64,000 nucleotides of DNA, taken from assembly GCA_023700805.1 (NCBI GenBank), contig JAMPYF010000001.1, forward strand, positions 124,001-188,000, written 5' to 3'. Below are positions 16,396 to 27,363 of the stretch, piece by piece. Both the position numbers and the translations under genes were made by a program. This DNA is from Sulfuritalea sp. (GTDB lineage: Bacteria > Pseudomonadota > Gammaproteobacteria > Burkholderiales > Rhodocyclaceae). The notes beneath the pieces were generated by a model, which searched no databases, had not been told where the DNA came from, and was given only the letters and a program-made list of their open reading frames with translations. Positions within the stretch are counted from its first letter, which is position 1; every line of letters starts with the position of its first letter.

Positions 16396-16962
16396 ATGCT
16401 GCTGATGATCGACAACTACGACAGCTTCACCTACAACCTGGTGCAGTATTTCGGCGAGCTCGGCGAGGACGTCAAGGTGTTTCGCAATGACGCGATCACG
16501 CTGAAGGAAATCGCCGCGATGAATCCGGCGCGCATCGTGATCTCGCCCGGGCCCTGCTCGCCGGCCGAAGCCGGCATCTCGGTGGCCGCGATCCGGGAAT
16601 TCGCCGGCAAGATTCCGCTGCTCGGCGTCTGCCTCGGCCACCAGAGCATAGGCGCGGCCTTCGGCGGCGAGATCGTACATGCCAAGCAACTGATGCACGG
16701 CAAGACCTCGCCGGTGATCCACGAAGGCAAGGGCGTCTTCGCCGGCCTGCCGAATCCGCTGACCGTGACCCGCTACCATTCGCTGGCGATCCGCCGCGAG
16801 ACGCTGCCGGCCTGCCTGGAAATCACGGCCTGGACCGAGGACGGCGAAATCATGGGCGTACGCCATCGCGAACTCAATGTCGAGGGCGTGCAGTTCCACC
16901 CCGAATCGATACTGACCGAATGCGGCCACGAGCTGCTGAAAAATTTCTTGAAGGAAGCCTGA
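16396..16962 (+). CDS. trpG: Anthranilate synthase component II, glutamine amidotransferase
   Basis: Supplies ammonia from glutamine to TrpE. The 188-residue class I amidotransferase starts [19 protein letters not shown], carries the nucleophile motif [10 protein letters not shown] (C79), the oxyanion motif [11 protein letters not shown], and the His-Glu pair in VQFHPESI. In many bacteria the same subunit also serves aminodeoxychorismate synthase; no pabB is near, so this cannot be judged. It ends 2 bp before the trpD start. Confidence 0.96.
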   Translation: MLLMIDNYDSFTYNLVQYFGELGEDVKVFRNDAITLKEIAAMNPARIVISPGPCSPAEAGISVAAIREFAGKIPLLGVCLGHQSIGAAFGGEIVHAKQLMHGKTSPVIHEGKGVFAGLPNPLTVTRYHSLAIRRETLPACLEITAWTEDGEIMGVRHRELNVEGVQFHPESILTECGHELLKNFLKEA

Positions 16963-16964
16963 TC

Positions 16965-17990
16965 ATGATCACCCCCCAGGAAGCGCTCCAGCGCACCATC
17001 GAACACCGCGAAATTTTCCACGACGAAATGCTGCACCTGATGCGGCAGATCATGAAGGGCGAAATCTCGCCGCTGATGGTCGCCGCCATTCTCACCGGCC
17101 TGCGCGTGAAGAAGGAAACCCTCGGCGAGATTTCGGCCGCGGCCATGGTCATGCGCGAACTGTCGACCAAGGTCGACACACCGCACAACCCGCACTTCGT
17201 GGACATCGTCGGCACCGGCGGCGATGGCGCGCATACCTTCAACATTTCCACCGCCTCGATGTTCGTCGCCGCCGCAGCCGGCGCCACGGTCGCCAAGCAC
17301 GGCAACCGCAGCGTGTCGTCGAAATCCGGCTCGGCCGACGTGCTCGAAGCGCTCGGCGCCAAGATCACCCTGAACCCGCAACAGGTCGGCGAATGCATCG
17401 AGACCATAGGCTGCGGCTTCATGTTCGCCCCCAACCATCATCCGGCGATGAAGAACGTCGCCCCGGTGCGGCGCGAAATGGGCGTGCGCACGATATTCAA
17501 CATCCTGGGCCCCCTGACCAACCCGGCCGGCGCGCCGAACACCCTGATGGGCGTGTTCCATCCCGACCTGGTCGGCATCCAGGTGCGCGTCATGCAGCGC
17601 CTGGGCGCCGATCACGTCATGGTGGTCTGGGGCAAGGACGGCATGGACGAGATTTCACTGGGCGCGGCGACCCTGGTCGGCGAACTCAAGGACGGCAAGA
17701 TCACCGAGTACGAAATCCATCCCGAGGATTTCGGCCTGGCCATGGTCTCCAACCGCAGCCTGCGCGTCGCCGACGCCACTGAATCGAAGACCATGCTGAT
17801 CGAGGCGCTGGAAAACAAGCCCGGCACGGCGCGCGAGATCGTCACGCTGAATGCCGGCGCCGCGCTCTACACCGCCAACCTGGAAGACTCGATCGGCGCC
17901 GGCATCGCCCGTGCGCGCGAAGCGATCGTCAGCGGCGCGGCGCGCAAGAAACTCGACGAGTTCATCGCCTTTACCAGCAAGTTCGAATAG
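16965..17990 (+). CDS. trpD: Anthranilate phosphoribosyltransferase
   Basis: Joins anthranilate to PRPP to form phosphoribosylanthranilate. The 341-residue protein has [17 protein letters not shown] (PRPP diphosphate loop), [21 protein letters not shown] (anthranilate site), [18 protein letters not shown] and [16 protein letters not shown]. The start at 16965 has AAGGAAG upstream and lies 2 bp after trpG, so the two are coupled. Downstream an inserted element of about 460 bp separates it from trpC, which would normally follow directly. Confidence 0.96.
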   Translation: MITPQEALQRTIEHREIFHDEMLHLMRQIMKGEISPLMVAAILTGLRVKKETLGEISAAAMVMRELSTKVDTPHNPHFVDIVGTGGDGAHTFNISTASMFVAAAAGATVAKHGNRSVSSKSGSADVLEALGAKITLNPQQVGECIETIGCGFMFAPNHHPAMKNVAPVRREMGVRTIFNILGPLTNPAGAPNTLMGVFHPDLVGIQVRVMQRLGADHVMVVWGKDGMDEISLGAATLVGELKDGKITEYEIHPEDFGLAMVSNRSLRVADATESKTMLIEALENKPGTAREIVTLNAGAALYTANLEDSIGAGIARAREAIVSGAARKKLDEFIAFTSKFE

Positions 17991-17998
17991 AGAACATC

Positions 17999-18460
17999 TT
18001 CACCACCAAGACACCAAGGACACCAAGGTGCACCAAGAGATCGACAGCGAACTCGATGAACTGGCGCGCGCGGTTGTGGATAGCGCGTTTACTGTTCATA
18101 AGATTCTTGGGCCCGGACTGCTTGAGTCTGCCTATTCGATCTGCCTTGGACTCGAACTGACCAAGCGCAAGATCCCTTTCGCTGCTGAAGTTCCAATGGA
18201 CGTGACCTATGAGCAGCAGCGTGTTGCCTCAGCGTATCGCCTTGACTTTTTGGTGGCGAATCGCCTTATCGTTGAACTCAAGTCAGTGGAGAAACTTCTC
18301 CCCGTTCACGAAGCACAGATCCTGACCTACTTGCGACTTTCAGGTCGTCGTCTCGGTCTGTTAGTCAATTTCAATGCGCCTCTTATCCGTGACGGCATCC
18401 GCCGTCTCGTGATCTGAATTTCTTGGTGCAGCTTGGTGTCCTTGGTGCCTTGGTGGTGAA
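17999..18460. mobile_element. Inverted-repeat element carrying a GxxExxY gene, inserted between trpD and trpC
   Basis: The left arm 17999-18039 begins TTCACCACCAAGACACCAAG and continues with GACACCAAGGTGCACCAAGA. The right arm 18420-18460 is its inverse complement with about three mismatches. The arms enclose one gene and nothing else. The same arms form the gene-less element at 9631-9737. No transposase is encoded, so the mode of movement is unknown. Confidence 0.75.
18028..18417 (+). CDS. GxxExxY family protein (PD-(D/E)XK-like fold)
   Basis: The name-giving motif is visible as GLLESAY near residue 30, preceded by HKILGPG. A later segment YRLDFLVANRLIVELKSVE has the D-x(8)-ELK spacing of PD-(D/E)XK nucleases, and Pfam places this family (PDDEXK_3) in that superfamily. 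Its biochemical role has not been settled. A GTG start at 18028, inside the left arm, gives 129 residues; the frame is also open upstream through the arm, where it reads HHQDTKDTKVHQE. The gene fills the element completely. Codon usage is less GC-biased than in the flanking trp genes, which fits acquisition. Confidence 0.85.
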   Translation: MHQEIDSELDELARAVVDSAFTVHKILGPGLLESAYSICLGLELTKRKIPFAAEVPMDVTYEQQRVASAYRLDFLVANRLIVELKSVEKLLPVHEAQILTYLRLSGRRLGLLVNFNAPLIRDGIRRLVI

Positions 18461-18465
18461 AAGAA

Positions 18466-19278
18466 ATGTCTGACATCCTCAATAAAATTCTCGCCGTCAA
18501 GCGCGAGGAAGTCGCGGCGGCTTCCGCTGCCAAGCCGCTGGCGGTCGTCCGCGCGGCAGCCGAAGCGCAGCTGACGGCACGCGATTTCGTCGGCGCCATA
18601 CGTTTGAAAGTTGGCGCTGGCGACACGGCGCGCAATGGAAAAATCGGCGCGGCGATCATCGCCGAAATCAAGAAGGCCAGCCCGTCGAAGGGCGTGATCC
18701 GCGCGGATTTTCGTCCGGCGGAGATCGCCGCGGATTACGAGCAGCACGGCGCCGCCTGCCTCTCGGTGCTGACCGACCAGCCCTTCTTCCAGGGCTCGGA
18801 AGCCTACCTGCGCGAGGCGCGCGCCGCCTGTTCGCTGCCGGTGCTGCGCAAGGATTTCCTGGTCGATTCCTACCAGGTCTATGAAGCCCGCGCCATGGGC
18901 GCCGACGCCATCCTGCTGATCGTCGCCGCACTGTCGCTGTCGCAGATGCAGGAGATGGAGGCCATCGCCCAGGCCTTGGGCATGGGCGTGCTGGTCGAGT
19001 GCCACGACGCCGCCGAACTCGACATCGCGTTGCAGTTGGCGACGCCTTTGATCGGCATCAACAACCGCAACCTGCGCACTTTCGAAGTCAGCCTCGATAC
19101 CACGCTGTCGCAGCTCGGTCGCATTCCGGCCGGGCGCATCGTCGTCACCGAATCGGGCATCCTCGCGCCGGCCGATGTGGCCCTGATGCGATCAAACGGT
19201 GTGCATGCCTTCCTCGTCGGCGAAGCCTTCATGCGCGCCCCTTCGCCGGGCGCGGAGCTCGCCAGACTTTTCGCTTAA
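18466..19278 (+). CDS. trpC: Indole-3-glycerol phosphate synthase
   Basis: Closes the indole ring of CdRP to give indole-3-glycerol phosphate. The 270-residue TIM barrel has [33 protein letters not shown] with the catalytic Lys, [45 protein letters not shown] and TESGI. Just before the first barrel strand lies an extra segment, [15 protein letters not shown], about 7-8 residues longer than expected for the family; it is encoded by a dispersed repeat. The start is 5 bp after the right arm of the GxxExxY element. The stop overlaps the convergent DUF2892 gene by 3 bp. Confidence 0.95.
   Translation: MSDILNKILAVKREEVAAASAAKPLAVVRAAAEAQLTARDFVGAIRLKVGAGDTARNGKIGAAIIAEIKKASPSKGVIRADFRPAEIAADYEQHGAACLSVLTDQPFFQGSEAYLREARAACSLPVLRKDFLVDSYQVYEARAMGADAILLIVAALSLSQMQEMEAIAQALGMGVLVECHDAAELDIALQLATPLIGINNRNLRTFEVSLDTTLSQLGRIPAGRIVVTESGILAPADVALMRSNGVHAFLVGEAFMRAPSPGAELARLFA
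18604..18630 (+). repeat. Dispersed 26-bp repeat, copy 6
   Basis: Reads TTGAAAGTTGGCGCTGGCG then ACACGGCG, the closest copy to the consensus. It is in frame in trpC and encodes LKVGAGDTA. Confidence 0.9.
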
Positions 19279-19502
19279 GCGCAGCTGTTGCCGGTCGATT
19301 CCGGCACGCCCAGCTTCTTCAGGATCGAATCCAGCGGGCAGAACTTGGTGAATCCGCTCTGGAACAGGTTGGCGCCGACGAAGGCGGTGAACCACAGCCA
19401 GGACAGATTGCTCATGTCGACCTGGCCCATTGCGTGGGCGAGGCCGAGCGAAGCCATGATGAAGAAGCCGGCGACGATGCGGACGATTTGATTGACGGTC
19501 AT
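19275..19502 (-). CDS. DUF2892 (YgaP-type) small inner-membrane protein
   Basis: The 75-residue protein [20 protein letters not shown] has two membrane segments (about 5-25 and 33-50) and a short Cys-containing tail with [12 protein letters not shown]. This fits the DUF2892 family, found alone or fused to rhodanese domains as in YgaP. The ATG at 19502 has CAGGAG 8 bp upstream. It is the last gene of the minus-strand group with the RND pump and sulfide:quinone oxidoreductase, so a link to sulfur stress is plausible but unproven. Confidence 0.8.
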   Translation of the reverse strand: MTVNQIVRIVAGFFIMASLGLAHAMGQVDMSNLSWLWFTAFVGANLFQSGFTKFCPLDSILKKLGVPESTGNSCA

Positions 19503-19536
19503 CTGAAACACTCCTGATTAATGGTAGGTTGGGAAA

Positions 19537-22500
19537 TCAACTGGGCCGGATGCGATCTTTCATCGCGGCGTAGTACAGCACCGGGATCACCACCAGCGTC
19601 AGCAGGGTGGAGACGAAGATGCCGAAGATCAGCGACAGCGCGAGGCCGGCGAAGATCGGGTCGTCGACGATGAACAGGGCGCCGAGCATGGCCGCCAGCC
19701 CGGTCAGCACGATGGGCTTGGCGCGGATCGCCGCGGCCTGGATCACGGCTTCGGCGAAGTCCATGCCGTCGGCCACCTGCTCGTTGATGAAGTCGACCAG
19801 CAGGATGGAATTGCGCACGATGATGCCGGCCAGCGCGATCATGCCGATCATCGAGGTGGCCGTGTACTGCGCGCCGAACAAGGCGTGGCCGGGCATCACG
19901 CCGATGATGGTGAGCGGAATCGGCGCCATGATGACCAGCGGCACGAGGTAGGACTTGAACTGCGCGACGACCAGCAGGTAGATCAGGATCAGGCCGACCG
20001 CATAGGCGGCGCCCATGTCGCGGAAGGTCTCGAAGGTCACCTGCCATTCGCCGTCCCACTTCAGCGAGTACTGGGCGTAGGGATCCCTGGGCTGTTTGAA
20101 GAAGTATTCGCCCAGCGTGCCGCCCTGTGGCAGGGCGACACCGGCCAGCTTGTTGCGGATGTCGAACATGCCGTAGAGCGGCGAATCGAGCTTGCCGCCC
20201 ATGTCGCCGGTGACGAAGACGACCGGCAACAGGTCCTTGTGATAGATGACCTTCTCGCGCAGCATGCGCTTGACCTCGACCACTTCCGAGACCGGCACCA
20301 GCGCGCCGTCGCGGCCGCGCAGCTTGAGCTTGAGCAGCTGGTCGATGTTGTTCTGGCGCTCGGCCGGCAGCACGATGCGCACCGGTATTTCGTACTTCGC
20401 GTCGCCGTCATGGACGGGGGTCACATCCTCGCCGGACAGACCCATGCGCACCACCTCGACGATGTCCTTCTGTGCCACACCGAGCAGCGCCGCCTTGGCC
20501 TGGGACACGCGCAGCACCAGTTTGTCGGCGTCTTCATCGACGGTATCGTCGACGCCGATGATGTCTGCGGTGCTTTCGAATGCGGCGCGCACCTGCTTGG
20601 CCACCGCGATCTGGCCGGCGTAATCCGGACCGTAGATTTCGGCGACGATCGGCGACATCACGGGCGGACCCGGCGGCACTTCGACCACCTTGACGTTGCC
20701 GCCATGCTTTTTCGCCACAGCGACCACGCGATCGCGCACCGACACGGCGATCTCGTGGCTCTGCCGGTCGCGGTGCTTCTTGTCGACGAGATTGACCTGG
20801 ATGTCGCCCATTTCCGGCGCGCTGCGCAGGTAGTACTGGCGCACCAGGCCGTTGAAGTTGATCGGGCTGGCGGTGCCGGCATAGGCCTGGTAGTCGGCGA
20901 CTTCAGGAACTTGCGCGATCTCGGCCGAAATCTCGCGCAACACTTTCGCGGTTTCCTCGAGCGGAGTGCCGACCGGCATGTCGAGCACGATCTGGAATTC
21001 GCTCTTGTTGTCGAAAGGCAGCATCTTCAGCACCACGAGCTTGAAGAAGCCGAGACTGACCGAGGCCAGGATCGCGACCAGGATGCCGAGCCACAGCTTG
21101 CGCCGCGCCGCCCTGCCGGTCTGCGGGTCGAGCAGCGGTGTCATCAGGCGGCGGAAGAAGCGGTCGAGCTTGCCCGTCAGCGGATCGGCGTGGGCACCGC
21201 CGCCGTGGCCGGCCGGCTTCATCATCTTGAGCGCGAGCCAGGGCGTGATGACGAAGGCGATCGCCAGCGAAATGAACATGCCCATCGAGGCATTGATCGG
21301 GATCGGACTCATGTAGGGGCCCATCAGGCCGGTGACGAAGGCCATCGGCAGCAGCGCGGCGATCACGGTGAAGGTGGCGAGTATGGTCGGCCCGCCGACT
21401 TCATCGACGGCGGGCGGGATGATCTGCCACAGCGGCTTGTCCGGTTCCAGCAAATGCCAGCGATGGATGTTCTCGACCACCACGATCGCGTCGTCGACCA
21501 GGATGCCGATCGAGAAGATCAGGGCGAACAGCGAGACGCGATTCAGCGTGAAGCCCCAGGCCCAGGAGGCAAACAGCGTGGCGGCAAGCGTCAGCGTCAC
21601 CGCCGCGCCGACGATCACCGCCTCGCGCCGGCCCAGCGCGAACAGCACCAGCAGCACGACGAACATCGTGGCGAAAACCAGCTTGCCGATCAGCTTCTGC
21701 GCCTTGTCGGTTGCCGTCGCGCCATAGTTGCGCGTGACCGTGAATTGGACGCCCTCGGGGATCACCGTGCCCTTGAGCGCCTCGGCGCGGGCGATCACGG
21801 CTTCGGCGACGTCGGCGGCATTGACGCCGGGCTTCTTCGACACCGAGAGCGTCACCGCCGGGAACTCACCCTTGCGATCGCCGTGCCAGACATAGCGCGA
21901 AGGCTGGTCGGCGCCGTCGACGACCTGGGCGACATCGGCCAGGTAGACCGGCCTCTTCTCGAAGACGCCGACCACCAGACGCTTCACGTCGGCCGCGGAC
22001 TCGATGTAGGTGCCGGTCTGCACCAGGATCTCGCGGTTGCCGGCAACCAGGGCACCGGCCGGCTGCGAGGCGTTCGACACCTGCAAGGCGGCCTTGAGGT
22101 CCTGCGCGGTGATGCCGTGCGCGTTCATGCGGTCGGCGTCCATGACGACGCGTATCACGTGGCCGGGGCCGCCGATGGTGGCGACGTCGCGCGTGCCGGC
22201 GATGCGCTTCAGGTCGATCTCGGCGGCGCGCGCCACCTGCTGCATCTCGAAGGCCGACTTCTCAGGATCGGTGCTGTGGAAGGTCAGCGTGACGATGGGC
22301 ACGTCGTCGATGCCCTTCGGCTTGATGATCGGTTCCATGACGCCGAGGTTGGGCGAGAGCCAGTCGCGGTGCGAATTGATCGTGTCGTAGAGCCGCACCA
22401 GGGCCTGGATCGGGTCCTCGCCGACCTCGTACTGCACGGTGATCACGGCCATGCCGGGGCGCGAAACGGAATAGACGTGCTCGATGCCGGCGATGCGCGA

Positions 22501-22722
22501 CAGCACCTGCTCCGCCGGGCGTGCCACCAGCGCCTCGACATCGCGCGCCGACGCGCCCGGGAAGGGCACGAAGACGTTCGCCATGGTGACGTTGATCTGC
22601 GGCTCTTCCTCGCGCGGCGTGATCAGCGTCGCGCCGATGCCCAGCAGCAGCGCGATCAATGCGATCAGCGGCGTCAGCGAGTTTCTGAGAAAGTATTCCG
22701 CGATGCGACCCGATATGCCCAC
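19537..22722 (-). CDS. RND efflux transporter permease (HAE1-like)
   Basis: Proton-driven inner-membrane pump of about 1061 residues. It has one N-terminal membrane helix, two large periplasmic loops and two six-helix bundles. The proton-relay Asp pair is present in FSIGILVDDAIVVVENIHRW. The N-terminus PREEEPQINVTMANVFVPFP and AEQVLSRIAGIEHVYSVSRP are typical of this RND branch. GTG at 22722 is chosen because GAGG lies 6 bp upstream and gives MGISGRIAEYFLRNSLTPL; a TTG 39 bp further upstream is possible. Its adaptor is encoded two genes upstream (24238-25278). No outer-membrane channel gene is present, so a shared TolC-like protein must be used. Confidence 0.92.
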   Translation of the reverse strand: MGISGRIAEYFLRNSLTPLIALIALLLGIGATLITPREEEPQINVTMANVFVPFPGASARDVEALVARPAEQVLSRIAGIEHVYSVSRPGMAVITVQYEVGEDPIQALVRLYDTINSHRDWLSPNLGVMEPIIKPKGIDDVPIVTLTFHSTDPEKSAFEMQQVARAAEIDLKRIAGTRDVATIGGPGHVIRVVMDADRMNAHGITAQDLKAALQVSNASQPAGALVAGNREILVQTGTYIESAADVKRLVVGVFEKRPVYLADVAQVVDGADQPSRYVWHGDRKGEFPAVTLSVSKKPGVNAADVAEAVIARAEALKGTVIPEGVQFTVTRNYGATATDKAQKLIGKLVFATMFVVLLVLFALGRREAVIVGAAVTLTLAATLFASWAWGFTLNRVSLFALIFSIGILVDDAIVVVENIHRWHLLEPDKPLWQIIPPAVDEVGGPTILATFTVIAALLPMAFVTGLMGPYMSPIPINASMGMFISLAIAFVITPWLALKMMKPAGHGGGAHADPLTGKLDRFFRRLMTPLLDPQTGRAARRKLWLGILVAILASVSLGFFKLVVLKMLPFDNKSEFQIVLDMPVGTPLEETAKVLREISAEIAQVPEVADYQAYAGTASPINFNGLVRQYYLRSAPEMGDIQVNLVDKKHRDRQSHEIAVSVRDRVVAVAKKHGGNVKVVEVPPGPPVMSPIVAEIYGPDYAGQIAVAKQVRAAFESTADIIGVDDTVDEDADKLVLRVSQAKAALLGVAQKDIVEVVRMGLSGEDVTPVHDGDAKYEIPVRIVLPAERQNNIDQLLKLKLRGRDGALVPVSEVVEVKRMLREKVIYHKDLLPVVFVTGDMGGKLDSPLYGMFDIRNKLAGVALPQGGTLGEYFFKQPRDPYAQYSLKWDGEWQVTFETFRDMGAAYAVGLILIYLLVVAQFKSYLVPLVIMAPIPLTIIGVMPGHALFGAQYTATSMIGMIALAGIIVRNSILLVDFINEQVADGMDFAEAVIQAAAIRAKPIVLTGLAAMLGALFIVDDPIFAGLALSLIFGIFVSTLLTLVVIPVLYYAAMKDRIRPS

Positions 22723-22856
22723 TATGACCTCATCTGAAACTACCGAAAAAAACCGGCGCAAGGATGCGGAAGAACAGCAGGGAGTCAGGGTCCGTTTCGG
22801 TCAGGCCTCTCCGTTTGTCTATCCGCAGCGTTCTCGTCCTTGCGTCGGCAGTCTGC

Positions 22857-24131
22857 TTACTTGTCCTTCAACTTCATGATGCCCAGCGAATTGAGCACCA
22901 TCTTTTCGAAAACATGCTCGCTGGTGCCCTTCTTGATCTTGCGCATGTAGAACTTCTCGAAGGCGATCTTGGCCAGGTGCACCCACTTGCCCTGGGAGAA
23001 CCAACTCACGTTGCGCGGCGGAATCTGCGGCAGGGCGACGAAAGCCGCGCCGTTGTCGCCGAAGTCGGCCAGGCACACGGCATTCCAGGTCGCCTTGTGG
23101 CTCGGCTCCTTGCCTTCCAGCGCTTCGCGGATGTTATGCACCGTGGCGCTGACCATGGACTCGATCATGTAGCCGGTCTTCGGCGCACCGGTCGGCACCG
23201 GGGTTGCCTCCACCGGCGGAATCGCGACGCAGACGCCGACCGAATAGATGTTCTTGAATTTCGGATTGCGCTGGAAGGCGTCGATCAGGATGAAGCCGCG
23301 CGGATTGGTCAGGCCCTCGATGCCGATGACGGCGTCGATGCCCTTGAAGGCCGGCAGCATCATCGAGTACTTGAACTCGAGCACATGTTCCTTTTTCGGC
23401 GTGCCGTCGTCATTGTGTTCCGTGACGTACATCTTGCCGGCCTCGACCTTGGTGGTCTTGGCGTTGCAGATCCACTTGATGTGGCGGTCGCGCATGACGG
23501 ATTCCATCAGTCCCTTGGAATCGCCGACGCCACCCAGGCCGAGGTGCCCGATGTAGGGTTCGGCGGTGACGAAGGTCATCGGCACCTTGTCGCGGATCTT
23601 GCGCCGGCGCAGATCGGTATCCATGATCATGGCGAACTCGTAGGCCGGGCCGTAGCATGAGGCCATCTGCACCGCGCCCACCACGATGTGGCCGGGGTCC
23701 TTGACGAATGCCTGCCAGGCGACCTCGGCCTCGACCGCGTGATCGACGTGGCAAATCGAATGCGTATGACCCTTCGGTCCCAGGCCTTCGACTTCCTCGA
23801 AAGCCAGCTTGGGCCCGGTGGCGATGACGAGGAAGTCGTAGTCGACGCTGCGACCGTCGTCCAGCTCGATCTGGTTTTTTTCCGGATGGACCCGCTTGGC
23901 GCCGACCGGGATGAAGTCGATGCCCTTCTTCGCCAGCAAGGGACCGATTTCCACCTCGATTGCGTCGCGCTTGCGCCAATCGACGGCAACCCAGGGGTTC
24001 GAGGGCGTGAAGTGATGCTTCGGATTATTCGAAATCACCGTCAGCTTGTCGCCGGGACGAAGCATTTCACGCATCTCGTATGCCGCAGGCATGCCGCCGA
24101 TGCCGGCGCCGAGAATTACGATATGGGCCAT
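22857..24131 (-). CDS. Sulfide:quinone oxidoreductase-like flavoprotein
   Basis: Membrane-associated FAD enzyme that oxidises sulfide and reduces quinone. The 424-residue protein has the N-terminal dinucleotide motif ILGAGIGGMPAAYEM and the second motif DFLVIATGPKLAFEEVEG. Three Cys at positions 127 (HSICHVD), 159 (ASCYGPAYE) and 353 (NAVCLADFG) match the redox Cys triad of characterised SQRs (128, 160, 356). The quinone-region motif VCVAIPPVEATPVPTGAPKTG is also present. The gene sits between the RND adaptor and pump genes, an arrangement that ties efflux to sulfide handling. Confidence 0.87.
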   Translation of the reverse strand: MAHIVILGAGIGGMPAAYEMREMLRPGDKLTVISNNPKHHFTPSNPWVAVDWRKRDAIEVEIGPLLAKKGIDFIPVGAKRVHPEKNQIELDDGRSVDYDFLVIATGPKLAFEEVEGLGPKGHTHSICHVDHAVEAEVAWQAFVKDPGHIVVGAVQMASCYGPAYEFAMIMDTDLRRRKIRDKVPMTFVTAEPYIGHLGLGGVGDSKGLMESVMRDRHIKWICNAKTTKVEAGKMYVTEHNDDGTPKKEHVLEFKYSMMLPAFKGIDAVIGIEGLTNPRGFILIDAFQRNPKFKNIYSVGVCVAIPPVEATPVPTGAPKTGYMIESMVSATVHNIREALEGKEPSHKATWNAVCLADFGDNGAAFVALPQIPPRNVSWFSQGKWVHLAKIAFEKFYMRKIKKGTSEHVFEKMVLNSLGIMKLKDK

Positions 24132-24237
24132 GTTGTCTGCTCCAGAGTCTGGTTATGAATGAACCGGAGAGTATCGGACCATCTCAGGAAAATGGTTATT
24201 ACTCCCGCGATTGCAGGCATGACTGAAATTTATGGGA

Positions 24238-25278
24238 TCAGTGGGCGGCCAGGGCCTTAAGGTCGATGCCGGTTTTCAACGGCACCAGACTGACCCGCTC
24301 GCCGGAACTGAGGCCGGCCAGCACTTCGAGTTCTCCGCCTGCCAGCGGCTCGCCGAGACGCACCTGGCGCAGGCTCGCGGCGCCCTTGTCGTCGAGCACA
24401 TAGATCGCGGTCACCTCGCCCCGACGCAGGACCGCCGCCGCCGGCACGGTGAGCTTCTTGGCCTGGCCGATGGTGAAATGCGCCCGCGCGTACAAGCCCG
24501 GTACCACGCCCTCGATGTTTTCAGGCAGGTAAAGACGCGCCGTCGCGGTGCGGCTGCGCGCGTCCACCGTCGGCAGGATTTCGACCCGCTGCACGTCGAT
24601 CCACTTTCCGGTTTCAGGAAATTCGACACGGGCGCGACCGGCCTTTCTGAGTTCGGCAAGCTTGTATTGGGGTAGGCTGGCAATCACGCGCATGCCCCTG
24701 GGGTCGAACAGCGTAATCAGCGGCAGTCCCGGCGTCGCCATCTCGCCGGGTTCGACATGGCGTTGCGCCACCACGCCGGCGATGGGCGCCGTCACCACGC
24801 CATGCGAGGCGCCGGCCCCCGTGGCGGCGGCCGCACCCTGGGCGGCCTTGAAGGCGGCCGCGGCCTGGTCGAGCGCGGCCTGGCTGATGAATTTCTGGGC
24901 ATGCAGGTTCCTGCTCCGTTCATAGGCGGCACTGGCCTGCGCCAGCGTGGCCCGGGCGCTGGCGTCGGAACCGGCGGCTTCGCGCGCGTCGAGACGCATC
25001 AGGAGTTCGCCCTGCTTCACGCGCTGTCCGGCATCGACGCGAACCTCAAGCACGCGGCCGGCAATTTGAGCGGCCACCGTGGCCTGGCGCACGGCTTCGA
25101 CCGTCGCCTCGACCGGGAAACTCAAATCGACGTCATGCAATTGCACCACAACACTATTCGCCGCGGCGTCGGCAGCGAAAGACCTGCTCGCCGGCATGAG
25201 GCCGGCGAGCAAGGAAACAAGGGCCGTCAGGAGGAGGAGAAGACCCTTGTGGAGGAAACGCTTGTCTGTCTGTGTCAT
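24238..25278 (-). CDS. RND efflux periplasmic adaptor (membrane fusion protein)
   Basis: The 346-residue protein connects the pump to an outer-membrane channel. It has an N-terminal membrane/signal segment (KGLLLLLTALVSLLAGLMPA), a split lipoyl domain (VAAQIAGRVLEVRVDAGQRV and VTAPIAGVVAQRHVEPGE), a short alpha-hairpin rich in Ala, and a beta-barrel domain. The ATG at 25278 has no ribosome binding site. A promoter with TTGATT and TATACT at 25289-25316 would start transcription only about 4 bases upstream, so the mRNA may be leaderless. It heads the group adaptor, SQR, pump, DUF2892. Confidence 0.9.
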   Translation of the reverse strand: MTQTDKRFLHKGLLLLLTALVSLLAGLMPASRSFAADAAANSVVVQLHDVDLSFPVEATVEAVRQATVAAQIAGRVLEVRVDAGQRVKQGELLMRLDAREAAGSDASARATLAQASAAYERSRNLHAQKFISQAALDQAAAAFKAAQGAAAATGAGASHGVVTAPIAGVVAQRHVEPGEMATPGLPLITLFDPRGMRVIASLPQYKLAELRKAGRARVEFPETGKWIDVQRVEILPTVDARSRTATARLYLPENIEGVVPGLYARAHFTIGQAKKLTVPAAAVLRRGEVTAIYVLDDKGAASLRQVRLGEPLAGGELEVLAGLSSGERVSLVPLKTGIDLKALAAH

Positions 25279-25288
25279 CAGATGTATC

Positions 25289-25316
25289 AGTATATGCTTA
25301 TATTCAAAAAAATCAA
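25289..25316 (-). promoter_or_regulatory. Sigma70-like promoter with AT-rich dyad before the RND adaptor
   Basis: On the minus strand TTGATT and TATACT are separated by 16 bp. The spacer holds an AT-rich sequence, GAATATAAGCATATAC. ArsR-type sulfide repressors such as BigR/SqrR bind AT-rich dyads at this place; whether one does so here is inference. Confidence 0.5.
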
Positions 25317-25461
25317 GCGTCCTAGTCTGAAACTTCCGGAAAATGCACCATCCTTGGCTCTGCGCCTGGCTTCGCCGGAAGCGCATTGAACCAAACCAAT
25401 TTCAACCTCAACCGTTGCGAAATCCGATCGATATCATGAACTTGGCGCCTGCCAGCGCGAA

Positions 25462-25475
25462 TTGACACGCATCAA
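25462..25475. promoter_or_regulatory. FNR/DNR-type box upstream of nirS
   Basis: TTGACACGCATCAA matches TTGAT-N4-ATCAA at 9 of 10 positions. Its centre would be at -41.5 for a transcript starting near 25510, the usual position for activation by FNR/ANR/DNR proteins under low oxygen or nitric oxide. Confidence 0.7.
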
Positions 25476-25539
25476 GGACTTTCCAATGGATGTCGGGCAT
25501 GTTCCGCGCTCACAATAAATCTTATCGATGGATCAATAG

Positions 25540-27294
<1,755 letters not shown>

Positions 27295-27318
27295 ATCGGT
27301 CCATCTGCCACAAGTGAA

Positions 27319-27345
27319 ACGGGGGCCCGCGGGCCCCCGTTTTCT
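27319..27345 (+). terminator. Factor-independent terminator after nirS
   Basis: A perfect GC stem, GGGGGCCCGCGGGCCCCC flanked by AC and GT, is followed by TTTCT, 24 bp after the nirS stop. Confidence 0.88.
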
Positions 27346-27363
27346 ATGCTCGCATCGCGGAGT

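Noticed and set aside
17851-18027. A longer GxxExxY protein starting within trpD
   Set aside because: The extra residues overlap trpD and read through the repeat arm; the family domain begins after the GTG at 18028.
19885-22737. A 950-codon open frame antisense to the RND pump
   Set aside because: It mirrors codon bias in a high-GC gene. The protein is His/Gln/Arg-rich with no domain, and the minus-strand pump is unmistakable.
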